DNA of 64,000 nt, taken from Gadus chalcogrammus. Lineage: Eukaryota; Chordata; Actinopteri; Gadiformes; Gadidae. The stretch spans positions 16,724,096 to 16,788,095 of the forward strand of contig NC_079423.1 of assembly GCF_026213295.1 (NCBI RefSeq). Direction: 5' to 3'. Numbering within the stretch: position 1 is the first letter of the stretch; each line of letters opens with the position of its first letter. Positions 26,671 to 64,000 of the stretch are shown piece by piece. A program made the position numbers and the translations under genes. The notes beneath the pieces are model-generated. The model did no database searches, was not told where the DNA came from, and was given only the letters and a program-made list of their open reading frames with translations.

Positions 26671-29600
26671 GTGTAACACTAATTAACTTAAAAGCCACAG
26701 TGGTGCAAGTGGTAGTGATGCTATAGTAGTAATCAAGGGGTTGTGTGATCGATTCACTCCATGGTCAGATCGATTCATGCTCTTTTAGGCAATCTTCGGC
26801 CTTGGCAAAACGTGCGTATTTATTCATTCCACCTTCCTGAATTGTGCTCCCTGGTCCCAGGAATACATAGTGCCTATAATATGGAAAGTGGTTGGATTCT
26901 ATCATATGCTGTACATCAGAGTATATTACAGTTTTTGTTTTTGGTCTGTTGGCTGCAAAACATTCTGAGTTAGCATACATACTTGATGATTGGGCCACTT
27001 TACACACACTTTTTATGTACTATAGATTTGTATAGTCACTGGCCCCCTTTAAATTGTGCATTTATGCTATTACTATAGCCTACTATTATTATTGACACTT
27101 TTTTTTAGAAAATTGTAACTTTAATTTAAATTTTCATATTTTGTTCTTTGGTTTATACATTTGAATACTTGACTATCATGATTCGTGACACATTAAATAT
27201 TTATTTTTACTTTTTTTTACGGTATTGGGTCTGTGAATTAGAGTTTTTATTTGTTTTGTTACACTTATATCAAAGTATATTACACTATAACTTTCTTCAT
27301 AGGATATTTTATTAGTCTTTGACATCTATCAAACCAATAGGCTATACAATATAATCAATATAAATATTGTTAACATCACTGTATTACATACTTAATTCAA
27401 AATTAATTAAATATAGATGGATAGACCGATAGGCCTATTTATTTATATATATTATAAAAAGGCCTATTGGTCTATCAATATCTAAGGTATATATTAATCT
27501 TTTTTTTTATACTGACGCACGGATATTTATTCTGTTCAATGAGATGTTAACTGATAACATATAGGCTTTTGGTTAGGGTAGCAGCCATGGTGACAATGGC
27601 TGGCTGCCACAGGTCGCTCATTCAGCCCTCTGGTTGGTTGCGACCTATTTGCCGCCAAAAGGGTCAGCCAGCCAGGCGTCGCAGCCCATCATTACGTCGT
27701 ATGATTATCATACCAACCATCGTACTAAAACATACAAAAATGTTAAAATGAAAGAGGCCGATTGCGTCAATAAGTTTGACTAAAAGAGCAAAAATATGAT
27801 GGTCCATGGGGAGAATCGGACACAGGTCGTCATGATTACTAACCTAGCGTGACTACCGTTTGTACCACTGAGGCAGAAGCCTCATAACAACGCCCTTCTA
27901 TTTAAGTTTATCACTCTATAACGAAGAACTTTGTGCATAATATACGTTATTAGGCTTAACGACATTTAACAAAACAAATAGGCTATATATAATATATAAA
28001 ATACATTATTTGAATACGCCCCAAATTACAACTAATATATTTTATTGATACTGATAGACCAACGATTTCATCATTTAAACTGTACTTCAATCGAACAATA
28101 TTAAAACAATATTAGCAATAAAGAGCTGTAGGCAGCTTTCGCCAGAGAGCATGGCTTTCTGGTAGGCCTACTTCAACTGTCGCAAAAAAAACGTTAATAA
28201 CATGCAAATCAACTGATTATATAGACTTTGAGCGAGCCAGCCAGTGACCACAGCGACTGAAAGCAGCCAGACGAGCGACCAACACAGCGACCAATGCGAC
28301 CTACGCCGCGACCAATGCGACCTACGTCGCGACCAATGCGACCTACGTCGCGACGCACGTCGTTGGCCACTCTCAGAGAGAGCTCGGCCTGTGGTGGCAA
28401 TGCCCGTTCTGCTGCTGTCCCCTTAGATGCCTAGCAACAACCCGGTCCATGCCATGACAACCGCACACGCACGAGCGAGTGATGATGACGAGGTGGACTA
28501 ATTCAATTGGGATGTGAAGTGGGGTTATTCCTCATGAATAACTTTACCTGAGACTAAAACTGAACATGAGCATTTGATTTAAGTTCCTCACTAGATCTTC
28601 TGCTGAAGCGCCGCTCTACCTACCAACACCGCTAGGTGGCGCCATTACCGCAACAAGAGAGAGGATTGTCCGACCTCAAAACCAATAATTAACAACTAAT
28701 ACGCAGGCATGGACTTCATCCAGCAAATCGTCCATGGTTGAGACCAAAAAACAGGAAAACGGAAAAGAAGTGTATGTGTCTGATTCTGAACTGATACAAG
28801 ATGTGTAGCGGCGATACGAAACGGTGTGCAGAATGGAGATAAATTAGATTATTGGATTGGCGGTGACAGATTATAGCCCGTCTGTTTCTTCGATGCTGCA
28901 TGCAAAAACTACAAGTTATCTGCATGTAGAAAGTTAACCAAGGTAAGATTACTTTTGACACATTCTGTCGACCTCTGTTACGGTAGAAGTAATCTCCACC
29001 CCCCACGAAATAGTTTTATTTTGGCCAATACCTGAAAGTTGGCACGGTGTTGTGTTCCGGACTTTGCAGGTGAGGTTGCCCATATTTAGGCATTGCAATC
29101 GAGTATCAACGATGCGATTTTGGAAAATCGTACAGATTTGGATAAAGGGAGATTATATTGTGGTATCGTAACCTGTCCTGTTTACAATTTTAAGCTACAG
29201 CGATTGGCCCGTTTAGCCAGCAGGCCTGCGCGCTTTATTGTTTGGGCCGTCCGCTCTGCCTCTCCAGAAGGGGCGCGTATTTTCCACCCAGAGCAGCACT
29301 ATCCCGTCCAGAGCCTATCGCCCTGTATCTGCACGTACACTAGGCTGGTGGTTGTAAGTTCTCTTTATAAAATACCCTTCCATATAAAATTGAACACGTC
29401 ATATAGGCCAACATTAGAATGTGAATGACCTCATGACTTTCCCTATAATTTACTGATCATCGCTTATAGTAGCCTACTCATGATTAATACAGCTTCAAAG
29501 TGGCACAAGTAGATTGTATCAAAGCTTTGTTACCACACTAACACAATTATGTTTAAATGCCGTTTGAGCCTGTGATCAAATTAAACAATAATAATTTAGT

Positions 29601-31089
29601 TATTAGTACTATTTTTTGACAAGGACGCACACGTGTTGATATTTGTTGACAGTCAGAGCACAGAGACTTTTTCACTAGACCTGCTGTTCCTACTCCTAAT
29701 CGTCATGGTGATCCCTGCTTCTGCCTTGGCATCAGTTCCTTGTTGGGATTCTCTCCCATGACCAAAACATGTCCTTATGTGGTAGTGGTATTAAAATAAA
29801 AGGGGAGATGAGGAGTCCCCTAAAGCTACCTATTATCAAATGTGGAATATCGCTCTAAAAATTACCATAGCTTTTATTTTGTTAATAAATTGGAAGTTCA
29901 GTCACTTTATTTTTGGTTAAGACGTTCACTAGGGACTGGACATTAAAATGACGTAGGCCTACTTCGTAAATTAATACTAAGCCAGTGCAACAAAAACTGA
30001 TTCGTATTCATGTATATTACTTCACTTGTCTTGCGTGAGTGTCTCTGTATTGATCAGATTCAAATATGTGGTCTCAGTGTAATCACCTTGTAAGGTAAGG
30101 TAACACCTGCATATGTGCCTGTCCGCATGCAATACATTAACCCTTTAGATTCAGCACTCGTCCGTTGACTGACTTTAAATCCTGATCTGCAATTCATGAT
30201 CTTTACATTAAGTGTTCTCAATGAGCTTGGTGTAGCCTACTGAAAAACATCGGTCAGAGCAGAAGGACTGGCCTCCTCTCAACAGGTTGTCATAATCCCT
30301 GGCTGAGTAGTCTTCTGCTGTATTAAAGCTGACTGCTGCATGCAGCCTATCAACAGCTCTCTGATTATGAACCAGCTCACCGGACGAGACATCAAACAAA
30401 TATTCATTAAAGTTTGGTTGTGTTTGGTTTTTCCTCCCAGTGAGGAGATTAAGAGATTAGGGAGCGGGGGAGGTGTAATCCCGTGTAATGAGGGGAGAGG
30501 TGGTAGCCAGCTAAAATATACGGCTAATCAAAATGTAGCTCGTTTGTTTTGGTTGTGGCTTGGATGTTTTTCTTTCTGCAATACGAAATGGTAAAACACA
30601 GAGACATTATGATTGTACTACAAATTAAAATCTCCATTTGGTGCCTTTTATAGAACTACTTGCGTCTGGTCAGGGGCAGCAACAAGCAACAAGGTGCAGG
30701 CCAGTCAACGCACACGGAGGCTGGCTTTACCTAGGAGGGCTTTTACTGTGGCGTTCTATTAATACTCAGTCGGGGTAGAGTGTCGTCTGAGCGAAGTTAC
30801 AGATTTGTGACTTAGGGAGCTGGATTTCAAATGGCATTGGCGTACGCGCTTTATACAGCGCCTGGTAAACCTTTATATGGAGATATCATTGATCATTGAA
30901 TATCCTGGGACATAATCCAACAATGTGCTTTAAAATCACACATACACATATGTCAACGCTGAAAGTGCTGCAGTATTAAAGATTATATTACGAGAATATT
31001 TCAATCTCATTTAAATTGGCGACACATAATATTTTGTATCTAGTGTTGGATGTCGGCCTGGTTAGCAATTTGTGCCGGCTCGCTCGACT
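26671..31089. other. dda1-abhd8 intergenic stretch, no gene recognised
   Basis: AT-rich, with a small inverted repeat GATAGACCGATAGGCCT at 27419-27477, a 21-bp tandem unit (CGCGACCAATGCGACCTACGT) repeated about four times at 28280-28355, and tRNA-like motifs near 26700 and, reversed, near 27830-27885. Open frames here are short and show no family signature. Upstream non-coding exons of abhd8 could lie here unseen. Confidence 0.45.
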
Positions 31090-31187
31090 GCAAACTGGAT
31101 ATATATATGACGTACACACAGGCACTCACACCCGTGCTAGCACGTGTGTGAGAGCCTGTGTGTACGTCATATATTTATCCAGTTTGC
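31090..31187. repeat. 98-bp near-perfect palindrome upstream of abhd8
   Basis: GCAAACTGGATA at the left end pairs with TATCCAGTTTGC-like sequence at the right end. The centre is GTGCTAGCAC with no spacer. The 49-base arms differ at about three positions. It lies 182 bases before the abhd8 start codon. Confidence 0.85.
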
Positions 31188-31368
31188 ATGTGTGCTTGTG
31201 TGGGTACACGGCGTGCATTTGTGTGTAAACATGCGTACTTCCTGTTGTGTGTTCAATTAAATTCAATTCAATTTGTCTAGCCCTTAATCACAATTACAGT
31301 CTAAAAGGGCTTAACAAGCCAGATATTTAAGACCCCCCCACCCCCCCCCCACTCCCCCAGCGGCGACC

Positions 31369-34546
<3,178 letters not shown>

Positions 34547-35001
34547 AGCGAGGAACGGCGACGCGCCACGGTCCTCATCGCGCCGTTAAGACGCGAACCG
34601 ACGGCCGGGGGGAACCCAGCGGTGGTCGGGGGCCTCGAGGGCTCCCCGGGGTGAATCGAGGACTCCTCGCGGTGTTAAAGGGTGTACCCGCGGCGGGACG
34701 CGAACACGTCGGAGGCAGACGGAGCCGCTGTGTCCGGTGTGAGGGTGATGAGGAGGGGCCAGGCCGACCAGGCGGGGGGGGGGGGGGGGGGGGGTCAGGG
34801 TCCGTCCAGACGTTGAAGGAGGGGTTTACGGCGGATGAAGGGATGGAGGGCATTGAGGTGCGACCGCCGGTCGGTCTCCGGGCCGAACCGTGGAGCGAAA
34901 GGACAGACAGCCAGTCTGATAGGAACAGAACCAGCGGACGGTTTTGATTGGTCCTCGTAGCTTGGCAGCTTTGTTATTGGCTGGTGGGATGGTTGGACTT
35001 T

Positions 35002-35007
35002 AATAAA
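35002..35007 (+). promoter_or_regulatory. Candidate abhd8 polyadenylation signal
   Basis: AATAAA in TTTAATAAATTAAAAG, 456 bases after the stop codon. It is the first canonical hexamer on this strand after the gene. Confidence 0.5.
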
Positions 35008-35472
35008 TTAAAAGCTTCACTGAACTTTGATTTCCTATAACTTTAAGGACCTTTCCAGAGAACGAGGCAATCGGACGAAAACATGCACCGTGTCGATGTG
35101 CAAATAGTTTGATGAAAGGTTTCTACCACAACCAGTATATTATGGAACCAAAAGGATTGGATCCCATTTTTGTACAGACTTTGTAATGTTTTCTACACCA
35201 CTCAATCTACTGTGTGCTGTGCTGCTAGCACTGACTCTGCTGCTAAACCCTCCATGACGCGAGTAAAGGGTGTTGATGTTATGTTATTATGTCTTATTAT
35301 ATATCATGTTTGTCGTCTGCAGTCTTGATGCAGAACTGAGGAGCACTTTTTGGTCACTAAATCATGCATCTTCCCTTTACATTGCATTACATCGTGTCGA
35401 CTGTAACGATCGTGTAAAACTAGGACGGTGAACGGGAGCGCTGTAGCAGACGATAACGTACCTATTAAGGGG

Positions 35473-35702
35473 TTGGTCTAGCTCAGAAGGTAGATCTATG
35501 TGTGCGGTCACCCATAACCCGAAGGTTGCCTGTTCGAACCCCGGCTTCTCCTAGGGGAGTGTCGAGGTGTCCCTGAGCAAGACGCCTTGCTGATTCCGCT
35601 GTCCTTGTGTTAATGTGTATGTATGAACTGTTGTAAGTCACTATGGATGTAAAAGAGTGGATGAAACTGTTGTAAGTCATTTTGGATAAAGGCGTCTGCT
35701 AA
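35473..35702 (+). mobile_element. tRNA-derived SINE
   Basis: A-box-like TAGCTCAGAAGGT and B-box-like TGTTCGAACC with tRNA spacing, then CCCTGAGCAAGACGCC and a tail ending TTTTGGATAAAGGCGTCTGC. The same tail occurs as fragments at about 10479 (reversed), 32400 (reversed) and 46075. Confidence 0.75.
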
Positions 35703-36834
35703 TTGCCCTAAAATGTTGATGTTACCCCTCAGTTCTCTGCTCGTCTAACCAGTTATAGATCCTGAATACCTCATTGCACACATCATTTATATGTTATTTG
35801 TAATTTAATCAACATCTTTGTTTATCTGCATTACTAAATGTATTTATTTGTCAGTATGCTGATGTGGCGACCAAATGTCCTCTTTGGGGATTTATAAAGT
35901 ATTTATTAACTTGCTAGCCTTTGATTTCGTGCATTTGTATTAAAAACCCTTCTTAGTCCTAACAGTTAAAATGTGAAGGTGGAGTTGGATCTTTGATTTC
36001 ACCCCAACCCCATAATGTTTCTCAGCATCTCGTGCAAGTGTTCTTTAGATATTTAAAACATACCTTTCAGTTTGCTTGGGAAAATTACTTGAATGATGTT
36101 TTCAGATTGGACACGTTTCATTATTAGGAAGCGCTTTTATACATTATCATGTTTCTGTGGTTTATGTTTGTTGCCATCAAATCATACATCATCATCATTA
36201 TACAGAACTATCCATTACACAACTCGCTTCACTGTTGTTCTTTTTGTCTTTCAAAATAATTCAAGCATTCAATACTGTGTGGTGACAAATTTTAAATATC
36301 TATAAAGACCAATATAATTACCTACAGTATTGAACACATCGTCTGCGTTGGGGTCCTAGACGAACGTTTGGCGACCCCTAGCGTTCTTTTCACGAAATGC
36401 AGGAGCGCTGCATTTGTTTTTTTAATCTATTTTCATACCTAAAATACTTTACCTGAAATACAACCTTCCAATTAAACACTCAGTAAGGCAAGAAAGACTA
36501 AATAAATCTTGTTCTCTGCACTAAACGTAAATATATGATACATAGTTTGACCACAGCCATTAGGTATCAGGAAAACTTAAACTATTAACAGTTTAAGATA
36601 TGTAAGTGAAAAACAAACTTCCCTTACGTAACTAAATTAAGCAATAACACATTGCAGAAGGCATCCAATGGCATAGCAAAAAATACAGATTAAAATATGA
36701 AAAACATCAACCAACCCAGCGTATGCTTGAATACCGGTACCGGTATGCTGATATCTACAATCTGTGTCTGCGTTCTGGAAAGCCCCCATCTCTCTCTCCC
36801 CCCCCCCCCCCCCCCCTCTCCACCTGCTACTCCC

Positions 36835-64000
<27,166 letters not shown>

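Larger units (their letters stand above)
34547..36834. other. abhd8 3' UTR and abhd8-ptprc convergent intergenic stretch
   Basis: Contains a G-run at about 34772-34794, a poly(A) signal at 35002, a tRNA-derived SINE at 35473-35702, AT-rich sequence, and a C-run at about 36800-36816 just beyond the ptprc stop. The ptprc 3' UTR must occupy the right part. No coding exon seen. Confidence 0.5.

Noticed and set aside
27569..29428. Short frames at 27569-27751 and 29093-29428 considered as mrpl34 or an abhd8 upstream exon
   Set aside because: Neither contains the basic C-terminal pattern of ribosomal protein L34 nor a convincing splice donor in frame with abhd8.

Overview
The window is vertebrate nuclear DNA, almost certainly from a ray-finned (teleost) fish. 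It holds long genes with GT-AG introns, GC-rich coding exons in an AT-rich background, tRNA-derived SINEs, hAT and Harbinger-type elements, and an exceptional density of (CA)n, (GA)n and (CTCTC)n microsatellites. That microsatellite load is reminiscent of codfishes, but the genus is inference.

Four protein genes can be read exon by exon. (1) ano8 (+, 2523-13725) is an anoctamin/TMEM16 protein whose first exons lie before the window. Thirteen of its 14 visible exons are clean; the first carries a -1/+1 frameshift pair. (2) dda1 (-, 22416-19774) is a complete 102-residue DET1/DDB1-associated protein of the CRL4 ubiquitin ligase. It is tail-to-tail with ano8. (3) abhd8 (+, 31369-34546) is a complete 519-residue alpha/beta hydrolase in four exons. 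(4) ptprc/CD45 (-, 61881-36835) is the leukocyte receptor tyrosine phosphatase in 38 coding exons. All splice phases agree and it predicts about 1342 residues with every exon included. It is tail-to-tail with abhd8.

Between the genes: 13.7-19.8 kb is probable 3' UTR and intergenic sequence. 22.4-31.4 kb holds a 47-bp satellite (22.9-26.7 kb) invaded by a Harbinger-like element, then unassigned AT-rich sequence and a 98-bp near-perfect palindrome just before abhd8. 56.5-61.8 kb is the first intron of ptprc with a 21-bp minisatellite. Beyond 61.9 kb lies ptprc upstream sequence with a GT-rich inverted-repeat element.

The most striking observation is the mucin-like N-terminal region of CD45. 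Instead of a few large alternative exons, it is encoded by ten 15-21-nt microexons, all in phase 1-1, plus one 318-nt Ser/Thr-rich exon. At least eight microexons arose by tandem duplication of two related intron-exon modules, and most have a long (CT)n tract just upstream of the acceptor. Any subset could be skipped without breaking the frame. A second striking point is a hAT-like element inserted exactly at a ptprc exon/intron junction, so that the working 5' splice site is half host and half transposon.
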